Origin: an uncultured Lachnospiraceae bacterium
GTDB taxonomy: Bacteria; Bacillota; Clostridia; Lachnospirales; Lachnospiraceae
DNA: 64,000 nt
Direction: 5' to 3'
NCBI GenBank assembly: GCA_946040795.1
Contig: CAMGCK010000002.1
Span: forward strand, 1-64,000
The first letter of the stretch is position 1. Each line of letters begins with the position of its first letter. Positions 42,210 to 51,217 of the stretch are shown here, one piece after another. The notes under the pieces were generated by a model. That model was not told the DNA's origin. It did not search any database and saw only the letters and a program-made list of their open reading frames with translations. Made by a program: the position numbers and the translations under genes.

Positions 42210-44546
42210 TTACTTAACAGCAAGCTTTTCGATTTCAGCAAATACGCCCCAGTACGGAGTCAGATCGCCAGGAACGGTGTCGGTATCGATACGCTGAGAA
42301 GAAACAGTTACACAGTCCTTTCTCTGATAGGTCGGGAGTTCAACACCCCAATCAAGAACGATATCGAAGCAGTTCTTGTAGATAGACTTACGCTCTTCGG
42401 TATCAGCACTTGCACGACCCTGAGCAATCAGGCTGTCAAGTTCTGCATCACGAATTGCATAGTGGTTGGAGTTGGTACCGGTTACATAGTTTTCGCTGGT
42501 GTAAACCTGAGTCATATCCGGGTCTACAGAAGACTGCCATGCAGCAGCCCACATCATAGCGGTATTGCCTTCAAGAGCATTGTTCCAAGTAGAGGTTCCT
42601 ACGTCGTTAACCTGAAGGGTGATGCCAAGCTCAGCCAGTACTTCAGATGCTGCAACTACAACACCGTAAACCGGATGATCCTGTTCGCCCTGGCCCGGGA
42701 TAAGAACTTCATAGGTTTCGGTAACATCAGTGAACTTACCGGCAGCTTCATCATAGGTGAAGCCGGCAGCCTTGAACCAGGTAATAGCAGCAGCCTTAGC
42801 AGCTTCATACTTCTGTTCGTCGGTCATGCCGTCGGTGTAGATCTGATTGCCTTCAGCATCTCTTGAGTATGCAATTTCGTAGCCTTCATCAGCCGGCTTC
42901 GGAGCAGCCCAGGAGGTGTTGGAGATCGGGTACTGAATAACAGATGCACGGTCGCCGTAGTAAGAGTTGATAACCGTGTCACGATATACAGAGAACAGAG
43001 TCATGAAGCCCTTACGAAGAGCCTTGGATGCATCGGAACCAGCATCTTCGCCGACCTTAACAAGTTCGGCAGAGATACCGAGGTAACCGTATCCACGGTA
43101 GTCAACAAGGTAGGTGGAAATAGTATCGCCGGTCAGCTCGCCGTTGGAGTTGCCATCCTTAATAGCCATCAGAGTGGTGTTGGAGATAGACGGAGAAGCA
43201 ACGTCAAAGGAACCGGAAATGATACCCGGAACATAGTCGGAGTCAACAGATTCCTGCATGAGGATGGTTTCGATCTTCGGAGCGCCAAGATAGTAATCCG
43301 GGTTAGCCTTGAAGGTAACGACACCATTGTCATAGCCCTGATATACGTACGGACCGCAGCCCATCGGATCAGAGGTCTTAGCCTTAACGATAGAAAGGTC
43401 ACCCTTTACAAAACCGAAGGAGTTGTTATCGTAATCATACAGAGAAGCATCGCCGTACCAGTGCATCGGAGCAACGATGAAGCTCATGGAGTAGATTGCG
43501 GTAGCATCGTAAGAGGTCATGTGGATGGTCATGGAGTAATCGCCGGTCTTCTGAATACCTGAGATGTTAGCAGCGCCATCACCGGTCTTAACACCGATTT
43601 CGTAATCAGCGCCAAGAGCAGCCATGGTCAGACCGTAGAGGTCAGAACCTGCAGTCTCAACTTCAACTGCTTCATCAACAGTGTCGTAAGCTGCAACGAT
43701 CTCATTCCAGAAATCTTCATAGGTAGCATCATCATCCAGCTCGTAGCCCCAGTTAGCAGCACATGCAGCAACAGAATCACCAGCAGCGTTGTTGCCGTTG
43801 GTGATGCAGTAGTCACAGATTTCCTTAGCGAAGTCAGCGCCTGCATTGTTGTTGTAGTAATCCCAGAAGGTGTTGTACTGCTCTTCGGTGTAACCGTCAT
43901 TCTCGGTGTAGCCGTCCGGGCCGGCTGCTAAGATAGCAGCACCGCGAGCTGCCATGCCGGAACGATACTCTTCCATGCCTTCGATCGGAAGTGCATAGAG
44001 GGTAGAAGAACCGTCATAGGTCGGGTCGCAGCATACGTAGATACCGAAGATAACATCATCGATGGTAGCGTTGGTGCCATCAGTGAAGTTAACATCGTCA
44101 CGCATGGTCAGGTTGTAATCTACAGTGCCGTCATCGTTCTGAACGACTTCGATATCACCAATGCCGTTGTAGGTGTAATCCGTACCATTGTAGTTGACGG
44201 TTTCACCTGCAATACCATTGTTGATAACAGCGCCACCACGATCTGCAGCAAGCAGATAGCCGGTGAACTTTTCTACAACCTCACCGTCATAAGCGGTGGT
44301 GTAGAAGAACGGGCTGAACTTCTGACCGAAAGTGGAAGTAGCGTATACAAGAGTACCGCCTTCACCTACTTCCGGATCGTCCGTTTCCGGAGCATCAGTA
44401 TCTTCAGCCTGGGTAGTAACTTCTTCTTCCTTAGTGGTGGTCTCAGCAGTTGTGGTCTCGTTGTTGCCTTTGGAACCACAAGCAGCGAGTGACATTACCA
44501 TCACTGCAGCGAGAAGCATTGCCAGAATTTTGGAAAACTTCTTCAT
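42210..44546 (-). CDS. oppA: oligopeptide-binding lipoprotein OppA
   Basis: A 778-residue SBP_bac_5-type solute-binding lipoprotein. The signal peptide ends in SLAAC with lipidated Cys23, then a Thr/Glu-rich linker (about 30-65). The family block FTDGTNATIDDVIFGI and C-terminal WAAAWQSSVDPD are present. It is about 200 residues longer than usual OppA, chiefly from acidic, Asn/Asp/Tyr-rich inserts around residues 165-300. First gene of the opp operon. Confidence 0.94.
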   Translation of the reverse strand: MKKFSKILAMLLAAVMVMSLAACGSKGNNETTTAETTTKEEEVTTQAEDTDAPETDDPEVGEGGTLVYATSTFGQKFSPFFYTTAYDGEVVEKFTGYLLAADRGGAVINNGIAGETVNYNGTDYTYNGIGDIEVVQNDDGTVDYNLTMRDDVNFTDGTNATIDDVIFGIYVCCDPTYDGSSTLYALPIEGMEEYRSGMAARGAAILAAGPDGYTENDGYTEEQYNTFWDYYNNNAGADFAKEICDYCITNGNNAAGDSVAACAANWGYELDDDATYEDFWNEIVAAYDTVDEAVEVETAGSDLYGLTMAALGADYEIGVKTGDGAANISGIQKTGDYSMTIHMTSYDATAIYSMSFIVAPMHWYGDASLYDYDNNSFGFVKGDLSIVKAKTSDPMGCGPYVYQGYDNGVVTFKANPDYYLGAPKIETILMQESVDSDYVPGIISGSFDVASPSISNTTLMAIKDGNSNGELTGDTISTYLVDYRGYGYLGISAELVKVGEDAGSDASKALRKGFMTLFSVYRDTVINSYYGDRASVIQYPISNTSWAAPKPADEGYEIAYSRDAEGNQIYTDGMTDEQKYEAAKAAAITWFKAAGFTYDEAAGKFTDVTETYEVLIPGQGEQDHPVYGVVVAASEVLAELGITLQVNDVGTSTWNNALEGNTAMMWAAAWQSSVDPDMTQVYTSENYVTGTNSNHYAIRDAELDSLIAQGRASADTEERKSIYKNCFDIVLDWGVELPTYQRKDCVTVSSQRIDTDTVPGDLTPYWGVFAEIEKLAVK

Positions 44547-44570
44547 GTTTTTTCCTCCTCATTATTTTAT

Positions 44571-44597
44571 GTTACAACAGCACTATGCTGTTACAAC
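44571..44597 (-). promoter_or_regulatory. inverted and direct repeats upstream of oppA
   Basis: AACAGCA/TGCTGTT (44576-44592) flanked by two gttacaac boxes (44571-44578 and 44590-44597). It sits just ahead of the oppA ribosome-binding site and could be an operator. No clear -35/-10 pair was found. Confidence 0.45.
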
Positions 44598-44611
44598 CGA
44601 TGTAAAAGCTT

Positions 44612-45199
44612 TCAGCCCTCTTCCGGACCGCTGCCCTCTTCCTCCACAGGCACGGCGCTCTTCTCCTCCGGAAGTTCCTCCGTGGAAAGAAGATCACGCT
44701 TCTTAAATAAGAAGAAAGACGATGTAAAGATCAGGACGGTCAGCACATAATAGAGAATGTCTCTTCCCGTATCGTGAACCAGAATACTGTATACCACATG
44801 GCCGATGAGTGCTGCCCCCGAAAGGATCAGGGATGCCAGTGTTACCACACGATAGCGGTTTGTGACCTTGTCCCGATGTTCCCGCGTCATCTTCTCTCCT
44901 GCCCGGATCAGGCGGAGTGCCGACGCCCCCATAAAGATCAGCGGAAGCATCATGACCGCAAGCGGAACCATGGTATACCAGTTATGGGAGCAGGGCGCGT
45001 TGATAAACAGGATCAGAACATAGGACAGAAAAATAACAGCGGACAAAGACAGATACAGAGCTTTGATCTTCTTAATGTTGTCCGCATGCACAAATCCGAA
45101 ATATCTGCCGTTGTACACTGCGCGTGTGATCAGTTTCTTCCGGACCGGGTCGTAATCTTCCACGATCACATAGTCCTTCACATACTTTTTTGAGTCCAT
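44612..45199 (-). CDS. four-span membrane protein of unknown function
   Basis: 195 residues. A 45-residue basic/acidic N-terminal part (DYVIVEDYDPVRKKLITRAV) precedes two pairs of hydrophobic segments (about 49-66, 77-97, 118-137 and 147-163) and an acidic C-terminal tail. AGGGAGTACT lies ahead of the ATG and a consensus promoter at 45227-45255. I do not recognise the family; it precedes oppA in the same direction. Confidence 0.6.
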   Translation of the reverse strand: MDSKKYVKDYVIVEDYDPVRKKLITRAVYNGRYFGFVHADNIKKIKALYLSLSAVIFLSYVLILFINAPCSHNWYTMVPLAVMMLPLIFMGASALRLIRAGEKMTREHRDKVTNRYRVVTLASLILSGAALIGHVVYSILVHDTGRDILYYVLTVLIFTSSFFLFKKRDLLSTEELPEEKSAVPVEEEGSGPEEG

Positions 45200-45226
45200 A
45201 GTACTCCCTTGGCTAAAAGTGTTCTA

Positions 45227-45255
45227 ATTATATCAAATGAAAAAGGGAATTTCAA
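45227..45255 (-). promoter_or_regulatory. promoter of the 195-residue membrane-protein gene
   Basis: Minus strand TTGAAA (45250-45255), 17 bases, consensus TATAAT (45227-45232). The -35 box falls inside the upper part of the terminator hairpin of the upstream GH43 gene. It may also serve the opp genes. Confidence 0.75.
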
Positions 45256-45276
45256 GTACTGAAAGCCCCCTTTTTC
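45239..45276 (-). terminator. terminator of the GH43 gene
   Basis: GAAAAAGGG/CCCTTTTTC stem (45239-45247 with 45268-45276) topped by TTTCA/TGAAA. The T-rich 3' arm gives the termination signal on the minus strand. Confidence 0.7.
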
Positions 45277-45309
45277 ATTCTGTGGTCACATTTTTTCACT
45301 ATTTCGTGG

Positions 45310-46158
45310 TCACTTTGTTGTTATCTTGTCACCATCATCCCAGATCTCAAGGAATAAAGGACGTTCATCCGGCGTATTATTAGGCTGATGGATGGAAAGC
45401 AGCAGCTGGCCTTCCGGCCCTTCAAAGATCATGCCGTGACCGCCGTCCTTCTTGAACAGCGGCTCTTCCATCTGATGCCAGGGGCCCAGAATACCGCCCT
45501 CTGATTCCGCGTAGCCGATGGCATAGCCTTCATACCCATGCGTGGACCAGAGCATCAGGAGCTTGCCGCTCTTTGTGGTATACAGGAACGGGCCGTCCGT
45601 GACATGATTCTCATCCTCCTGCTTGTTCCAGGGCGCTTCCGACGCACGGAACAGAAGAACCGGCTCGCCTGCCGGCGCCATCAGGTCCTCTGTCAGCGGC
45701 ATCGCATGGATCTCGCCGTCCTTGACCTGCAGCCACTCGTGGCAGAATACCATGTACGGCTTTCCGTCTTCCACATACAGCGTGCCGTCCAGGCATTCCC
45801 AGTCGGGCGGTGTAATGGGAAATTCCGTCATGAGTTCGTACGGTCCCAGCGGATCATCGGCCTTCATGATCTGTGTGCCGCGCGCACGGTCATCGGACTT
45901 GAAGGACGCAAACAGATAATATGCGCCGTTGTAAACGTGCATCTCAGCTGCCCAGAACTGTCTGTCCGCCCAGAAATCAGGACCCGGACGGAAGATCGGG
46001 AACGGGCCTTCCCAGTTCTTAAGGTCCTCACTCACCCACGCATCAAAGCCGTTGGGTCTTCCGCCCCAGGTGGTTGCGCCGATGGTGCCCGTCATATAAT
46101 ACCTGCCGCCATCTGCCAGAACGAACGGATCGCGGATATGGATTTCATTGGTTTTCAT
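45310..46158 (-). CDS. small GH43-family glycoside hydrolase
   Basis: A 282-residue single-domain five-bladed propeller. Candidate catalytic residues are Asp10 in IRDPF, Asp124 in CLDGTLY and Glu141 in FCHEWLQV. No signal peptide, so probably active on small intracellular oligosaccharides such as arabino- or galactosides. I start at MKTNEIHIRDP behind AGGAATAAT; a GTG four codons earlier covers the ribosome-binding site. A paralogue with the same CLDGTLY and CHEWLQV blocks is at 60594-61610. Confidence 0.85.
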   Translation of the reverse strand: MKTNEIHIRDPFVLADGGRYYMTGTIGATTWGGRPNGFDAWVSEDLKNWEGPFPIFRPGPDFWADRQFWAAEMHVYNGAYYLFASFKSDDRARGTQIMKADDPLGPYELMTEFPITPPDWECLDGTLYVEDGKPYMVFCHEWLQVKDGEIHAMPLTEDLMAPAGEPVLLFRASEAPWNKQEDENHVTDGPFLYTTKSGKLLMLWSTHGYEGYAIGYAESEGGILGPWHQMEEPLFKKDGGHGMIFEGPEGQLLLSIHQPNNTPDERPLFLEIWDDGDKITTK

Positions 46159-46181
46159 ATTATTCCTCACTTTTCAAAATA

Positions 46182-46206
46182 CGGCACCCGGGAAACCAAG
46201 GTGCCG
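46182..46206 (-). terminator. terminator after the permease gene
   Basis: CGGCACC/GGTGCCG with an 11-base loop, then TATTTTG on the minus strand, between the permease stop and the GH43 start. Confidence 0.65.
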
Positions 46207-46238
46207 CATGATCATTGTTTCAGCAGATCCGGAATCCC

Positions 46239-47480
46239 TTACTTCTTTTTGGAAACAACAGTACCGATTCCGTAGCATACCGCTGCGACTGCCATGCCGT
46301 TTATAGAAGCAATCCCCCACTTCAGCAGGTTTGCGACAACTGCGCCGAGGATCACACCGATAACCGCGAACCAGTTGACCTGCTTCAGTTCCGTTTCTTC
46401 TTCGTAATTCTTCTTATTTACAAAGTAGTCCAGGATCAGGATCAGACCGATGGGCGGCAGCGTGCAGTTCAGGATGTTCAGCCAGCTGCAGAAATTCCAG
46501 TAAAGCCAGATTGCAGTGACTGTGCCGAGGATACCGCCGATGAGTACCATCGTCTTCTTCTTGACGCCGAAGATGTTTGCAAGGCCGAGGCCGCTTGAGT
46601 ACAGTGCATTGTCATTGGTGGTCCAGATGTTAAGGCCCAGTACCAGAACTGCCAGATAGAACAGGTTCAGGTTGACCATGACTTCAAAGATATCATTACC
46701 GCCGACGAATACATAGGAAACAGCACCGAAGAAGAACATCAGGGAGTTGCCGATGAAGAACGCCACGACGGTTACCCAGAAGCCCACATGGCCGTTCTTT
46801 GCGTAACGGGTGAAGTTCGGGGTTGCGGTACCGCCGGAAACGAAGGAACCGATGACAAGGCCCGCGCCGGTAACAATGCCCAGACCGCCTGCTTCCTTGG
46901 CAAACTGCTGTGCCAGAGAGCCGTCACCTCTTACTACTGCCATGACCATGGCGATGGTACCGAGGATCGCAACGCAGGGAACGGCGATGTAGCTGACGAT
47001 AGTCAGGGACTTGATGCCGAAGTACGCGGAAGCGGTCATCAGAATACCGGCAACGATAACAAGTGCCCACTGAACGCCGACGCTGCCGCCAAAAAGCTCA
47101 TTGGCAACCGGGATCGCGAACATTGCAACACCTACGCCGAACCAGCCGATCTGCGTAAAGCTGATCATGGCTGACGGAAGCCAGGAGCCCTTGATACCGA
47201 ATGAACGGCGGGCCAGAAGATCCAGGCTGAGGCCGGTCTTTGCGCCGACAAGGCCCAGAAGGCCGGTATAAAGGCCCAGGATCAGACCGCCCAGAAGCAG
47301 GGAGCCGATGAATCCCGGAAGATCAAGACCGGCTGCAAGCTGCTGGCCGACCCACATGCTGGCTGAGAAGAAAGTAAAGCCGAGCATGATCATGAACATC
47401 GTCAGAAGGCTTCTGCGTTCCGACTGCGGTACGGGCGCGTTTTCATAGTCCGCGCTGTGATTCTTTTCATTGGATGCCAT
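46239..47480 (-). CDS. NCS1 cytosine/purine permease (CodB-like)
   Basis: 413 residues with twelve membrane segments, similar to cytosine permease CodB. Conserved patterns include SMWVGQQLAAGL in segment 1, AYFGIKSLTIVSYIAVP and the TPNFTRYAK loop of segment 6, and WTTNDNALYSSGLGLANIFG. It imports a nucleobase or related compound with cations. AGGAG precedes the ATG. The gene directly follows a phosphoribosyltransferase gene with which it is probably co-transcribed. Confidence 0.9.
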   Translation of the reverse strand: MASNEKNHSADYENAPVPQSERRSLLTMFMIMLGFTFFSASMWVGQQLAAGLDLPGFIGSLLLGGLILGLYTGLLGLVGAKTGLSLDLLARRSFGIKGSWLPSAMISFTQIGWFGVGVAMFAIPVANELFGGSVGVQWALVIVAGILMTASAYFGIKSLTIVSYIAVPCVAILGTIAMVMAVVRGDGSLAQQFAKEAGGLGIVTGAGLVIGSFVSGGTATPNFTRYAKNGHVGFWVTVVAFFIGNSLMFFFGAVSYVFVGGNDIFEVMVNLNLFYLAVLVLGLNIWTTNDNALYSSGLGLANIFGVKKKTMVLIGGILGTVTAIWLYWNFCSWLNILNCTLPPIGLILILDYFVNKKNYEEETELKQVNWFAVIGVILGAVVANLLKWGIASINGMAVAAVCYGIGTVVSKKK

Positions 47481-47560
47481 TTGTTACTCCTCTTTTCTTT
47501 TTTATTTCAAACCACGCGCCGCGCTCCTACCCTGCCCGGCTGCAGTTCTTTTACAAGATC

Positions 47561-48661
47561 TTATACAATAATGTACTTTTTCAGCGCAGCCGTGAATTCA
47601 CTGATGCGTTTCCCCGCAATCGCCTTCAGCGTGACGCCCTCAAGCGAAGCAATGTAACCCTTCTCCTGCATGTACAGGAAGCGGCACATTTCCTCATCCA
47701 GATAGCCGTAGTGACTGTCCTCCACCCAGTCTTCATAGGAAATCTCCGTGCTGTGACCCAGTTTTTCCTCCAGAAGCGCATGGAAATCGATCCCGTCCGC
47801 CCGCTTCAGGATCCCGTTCCAGAACTCCAGCACCTCTTCGATGTGCTCTGCGATCTCATACCGGCGCGCGCCGCCATCATAGATCGTGCACTTTTCAAAC
47901 AGCGTGTCGCGCTTACTCAGCGTCTCTCTGCGGTATGCCGGAGCGATGATGCCGTCCTTCCAGTAAAAATCAATGTTGGCGCGGTTAATGCCGGAAACGC
48001 CCTTGTTGCCGGGTTCGTAGCAGTTAAAGATGCCTTCGTAATATACAACGATAAAGCCTTCAAACTTCGGCCAGTATTCGCGGATCTCCTTTGTCATCTT
48101 CTCGGTAAGCTCAATGCCCTTCTTTCCGCCGATGGTAAAGATCACAATGTTGCGAAGGGACGCGTTATGCGCTCTGTAATAGTCCACCACATGACGGAAG
48201 CAGTAAGCCAGGGTGTCACCGCTGGCGATGATATCGCCGATGAGCAGTGTGCTTCCCGGTACCGCGGTCATCTTATTATATTTGACGTCCAGCCCCGTGA
48301 CCGCGCCCGTACCATCAAAAACCCGCTCACATGACAGGAAACTGATGTCATGAACGCGAATATGTTCACGGTAGCAGCTCTCCTCGAGCGGGTAGTTAAG
48401 AGCCCCTCTTAAAATAGAGAGGATATTGGCATTGGTGATTTTCTTCTGTTCCTTCAGATGATGCATCATCTGAGAGGTCGCTCCCACCAGGGACTCGTAG
48501 ACTTCATAGCCCACGACTTCAGGTGTATTCAAAAGCTTACGCGTCTCCGCTTCGGAAAGAATATAATATTCATTCAGATAATCGCCGCCCTGAAGCTTAT
48601 AGCAATCCACACCGAGATCGGAAAACTCGGGTACGATCTTCACATTTTTCCAGGAATTCAT
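47561..48661 (-). CDS. unusual type I phosphoribosyltransferase
   Basis: 366 residues. The 13-residue PRPP-binding motif of type I phosphoribosyltransferases is at 139-151 (LLIGDIIASGDTL), and ILRGALNYPLEE (83-94) resembles the ILRAG block of uracil phosphoribosyltransferase. About 75 residues precede and about 170 follow the core; the C-terminal part (from about 195) has no match I know. I start at MNSWKNV behind AAGGAGAG. Next to a CodB-like permease, a salvage role for an imported base is likely, but no deaminase is present and the base is unknown. Confidence 0.8.
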   Translation of the reverse strand: MNSWKNVKIVPEFSDLGVDCYKLQGGDYLNEYYILSEAETRKLLNTPEVVGYEVYESLVGATSQMMHHLKEQKKITNANILSILRGALNYPLEESCYREHIRVHDISFLSCERVFDGTGAVTGLDVKYNKMTAVPGSTLLIGDIIASGDTLAYCFRHVVDYYRAHNASLRNIVIFTIGGKKGIELTEKMTKEIREYWPKFEGFIVVYYEGIFNCYEPGNKGVSGINRANIDFYWKDGIIAPAYRRETLSKRDTLFEKCTIYDGGARRYEIAEHIEEVLEFWNGILKRADGIDFHALLEEKLGHSTEISYEDWVEDSHYGYLDEEMCRFLYMQEKGYIASLEGVTLKAIAGKRISEFTAALKKYIIV

Positions 48662-48742
48662 ACTTCTCTCCTTCTCCGGACGATGCGTCCTTCCCATCGG
48701 AAGTCGGCTTTCTGCATCCGGCCGTTTTACTCATTTCCGTAA

Positions 48743-48772
48743 ATTTTACTACAACGCCTCCCCCTCCGTCAA
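48743..48772 (-). promoter_or_regulatory. promoter of the phosphoribosyltransferase/permease pair
   Basis: Minus strand TTGACG (48767-48772), 18 bases, TAAAAT (48743-48748). It is divergent from the thrS promoter. Confidence 0.6.
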
Positions 48773-48874
48773 TCCATATTTTGCCATCTCAGCACCTTTT
48801 GTCCCTACATTTAGTGTTTTTCTGTTTTTCCCTGTCCGTTCCCAAAATTCCGCATAAATCTTCGATGAACCGCC

Positions 48875-48902
48875 TTGACTTTACTTTTTCCAGTGCTATA
48901 AT
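48875..48902 (+). promoter_or_regulatory. promoter of thrS
   Basis: TTGACT (48875-48880), 16 bases, TATAAT (48897-48902), a few bases before the T-box RNA. Confidence 0.8.
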
Positions 48903-48908
48903 TAAAGG

Positions 48909-49167
48909 AACTAACGGCAATGAAGGAGACCGATTCCGGAGGCCCCGTTCAAAGAGAGATGTGTCATTGGCTGGAAGCACATCGGACGGGACCGGATGAC
49001 ACCACTCCGGAGCCGGTACGCGAGAAAGCATCCGCGCAAGCGTACCCGTCCGCCCGCGTTACAGGGCATTCGAGTGAAAGATCAAGGTGGAACCGTGCTT
49101 AACCTGTTCCGTAAAACGGAACTTATCATACCAAGCACCCTTGGAGAAGATCCGGGGGTGCTTTTTT
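48909..49167 (+). promoter_or_regulatory. threonine T-box riboswitch
   Basis: A tRNA-sensing leader. The conserved T-box AAGGTGGAACCGTG is at 49084-49097; its GTGCTT can pair with AAGCAC at 49133-49138 (antiterminator region), excluding the terminator AAGCACCC/GGGTGCTT (49133-49140 with 49156-49163) and its T run to 49167. In Stem I the internal loop between CCGG/CCGG and GGAG/CTCC presents ACC at 49001-49003, a threonine codon followed by A. Uncharged tRNA-Thr should therefore allow thrS expression. A small GTTCCGT/ACGGAAC hairpin lies between T-box and terminator. Confidence 0.93.
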
Positions 49168-49252
49168 GTTTGCGTTTCTGCCTTTGCAGAATGCCTGAGT
49201 ATTTCCGGAAACTCTTAAGTATTTTTCGCAGAATAAGAAAGGAACAAGCAAC

Positions 49253-51040
49253 ATGAAAATCATCTACAAAGACGGCACCGTGGCAGAATGCCCGGCAGAA
49301 GAGGTACAGCACGTCTTAAGACACAGCGCTGCACACATCATGGCACAGGCCATTCAGCGTCTCTATCCGGAAGCAGACTTTGCTTACGGTCCGGCAACGG
49401 AAAAGGGCTTCTACTACGATGTAGACCTGGGCGATAAAAAACTCTCTGATGAAGATCTTCTTGCCATTGAAAAAGAGATGAAGAAGATCGTCAAGGAAAA
49501 CCTGCCCATCAAGCCCTTCATTCTGGGCCGCGATGAAGCGGTTAAGCTCATGCAGGAGCGTCACGCCAAGTATAAGGAAGAGCATATCAACGACCTGGAT
49601 CCGGACGCAGTCATCTCCTTCTATCAGCAGGGCGATTACATCGACATGTGCGTAGGCCCGCACATCTGCTACACCAAGGCTTTAAAGGCCTTCAAGATCA
49701 CCCAGCAGAGCGGCGCTTACTGGAAGAACGATGCCAATAACAAGATGCTCACCCGTATCAACGGTGTTGCTTTTGCAACCCAGGAAGAGCTTGAAGAGTA
49801 CGAGCGTCAGCAGGAAGAAGCACGTCAGCGCGACCATCGTAAGATCGGTAAGGAAATGCGCCTGTTCATGACCGATGACCTCATCGGCAAGGGCCTTCCG
49901 ATGTTCCTTCCGAAGGGCTACACCGTATGGCAGGAGCTTGAAAACTACATCAAGGAGAAGGAACGCCGCCTGGGTTACCAGCACGTCATGACGCCGTGTG
50001 TCGGTACCGTTCAGCTGTATGAAACCTCCGGTCACTGGGCACATTACAAGGAAAACATGTTCCCGGCCATGGAAGTGGAGGGTGAAAGCTTTGTTCTTCG
50101 TCCGATGAACTGCCCGCACCACATGATGATCTACGCAAATCGCCCGCACTCCTATCGTGACCTGCCGCTTCGTATCGGTGAGATCGCGCACGACTTCCGT
50201 TTTGAGTCCTCCGGTACCTTAAAGGGCATCGAGCGCGGCCGTCACTTCTGCCAGAACGACGCGCATCTGTTCGTTACCCCGGAACAGATCAAGGACGAGG
50301 TTTCACGTGTTGTTGACCTGATCTTTGACGTATACAAGGATTTCGGCATTGAAAATTACCGCTGCGTTCTGTCTCTTCGTGACCCGGCCGATACCGTCAA
50401 GTATCATCCGGATGATGAGATGTGGGACAAGGCCGAAAACGCGCTTCGAGAAGTTCTGAATGCCCTGGGCATCGACTACACCGAAGAGATCGGTGAGGCT
50501 GCATTCTACGGTCCCAAGCTGGACGTAAACGTTACTCCGGCAGTCGGTGCGGAGTATACCCTCTCCACCTGCCAGCTGGACTTCTGTCTGCCGGCCAAGT
50601 TCGACTTAAAGTACATCGATTCCGATGGTCAGGAAAAGACGCCGGTCGTTCTGCACCGCGCTATCCTGGGCTCTCTGGATCGTTTCATGGCCTTCATCAT
50701 TGAAGAGACCAAGGGTAAATTCCCGGTATGGCTCTCTCCGCTGCAGGTCAAGGTCCTTCCGGTTTCCGAAAAGACTCTGGACTATGCTACGGAAGTTTAT
50801 GACAAGATCATGGATGCAGGCATTCGCGTACAGCTGGATGACCGCAACGAGAAGATCGGCTACAAGATCCGTGAAGCTCAGCAGGTCGATCGTGCCAACT
50901 ACATGCTGATCCTGGGCGCAAAGGAAGTTGAGAGCGGCGTTGTTTCCGTTCGTGATCGCGATACCCTGGAGACCACGGAAATGACTCTCGACGCATTCAT
51001 CGAGAAGGTCAATGAGGAGATCAACAGCCGTAAGCGTTGA
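49253..51040 (+). CDS. thrS: threonyl-tRNA synthetase without TGS domain
   Basis: 595 residues, charges tRNA-Thr. The usual N-terminal TGS domain (about 60 residues) is absent: after 20 residues the editing domain begins with the HSAAHIM motif (His24, His28). The class II core has MNCPHH, ESSGTLKGIERGRHF (motif 2), the zinc ligands Cys/His/His and HRAILGSLDRF (motif 3), then the anticodon-binding domain (LQVKVLPVSEKTLDYA to the end). GGAAC lies before the ATG. Controlled by the T-box upstream. Confidence 0.97.
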   Translation: MKIIYKDGTVAECPAEEVQHVLRHSAAHIMAQAIQRLYPEADFAYGPATEKGFYYDVDLGDKKLSDEDLLAIEKEMKKIVKENLPIKPFILGRDEAVKLMQERHAKYKEEHINDLDPDAVISFYQQGDYIDMCVGPHICYTKALKAFKITQQSGAYWKNDANNKMLTRINGVAFATQEELEEYERQQEEARQRDHRKIGKEMRLFMTDDLIGKGLPMFLPKGYTVWQELENYIKEKERRLGYQHVMTPCVGTVQLYETSGHWAHYKENMFPAMEVEGESFVLRPMNCPHHMMIYANRPHSYRDLPLRIGEIAHDFRFESSGTLKGIERGRHFCQNDAHLFVTPEQIKDEVSRVVDLIFDVYKDFGIENYRCVLSLRDPADTVKYHPDDEMWDKAENALREVLNALGIDYTEEIGEAAFYGPKLDVNVTPAVGAEYTLSTCQLDFCLPAKFDLKYIDSDGQEKTPVVLHRAILGSLDRFMAFIIEETKGKFPVWLSPLQVKVLPVSEKTLDYATEVYDKIMDAGIRVQLDDRNEKIGYKIREAQQVDRANYMLILGAKEVESGVVSVRDRDTLETTEMTLDAFIEKVNEEINSRKR

Positions 51041-51167
51041 TCGCACTGCCTGCTGCAGGCATTTCAGACAATCAAAAGGTAATACAGGCGTCCTCCGTAT
51101 GGAGGGCGCTTTCTAAAAACAAAATAGAAAATCACCGCAAGACGCACGCGGCGGCTTTGCGGGGCAT

Positions 51168-51217
51168 AAAAAGGCTGACTGCCGGAAGAATAACGCTTCC
51201 CTGCAGTCAGCCTTTTT
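51168..51217. terminator. bidirectional terminator between thrS and rhamnosidase
   Basis: GGCTGACTGC/GCAGTCAGCC (51173-51182 with 51203-51212), T run on plus (51213-51217) and on minus (51172-51168). It serves the two convergent genes. Confidence 0.85.

Noticed and set aside
42462..42866. Plus-strand 134-residue frame inside oppA
   Set aside because: Antisense to a clear coding region, no start signal.
47561..48661. Nicotinate phosphoribosyltransferase (PncB)
   Set aside because: The PncB/NAPRT fold is type II and lacks the GDIIASGDT-type PRPP loop seen here.
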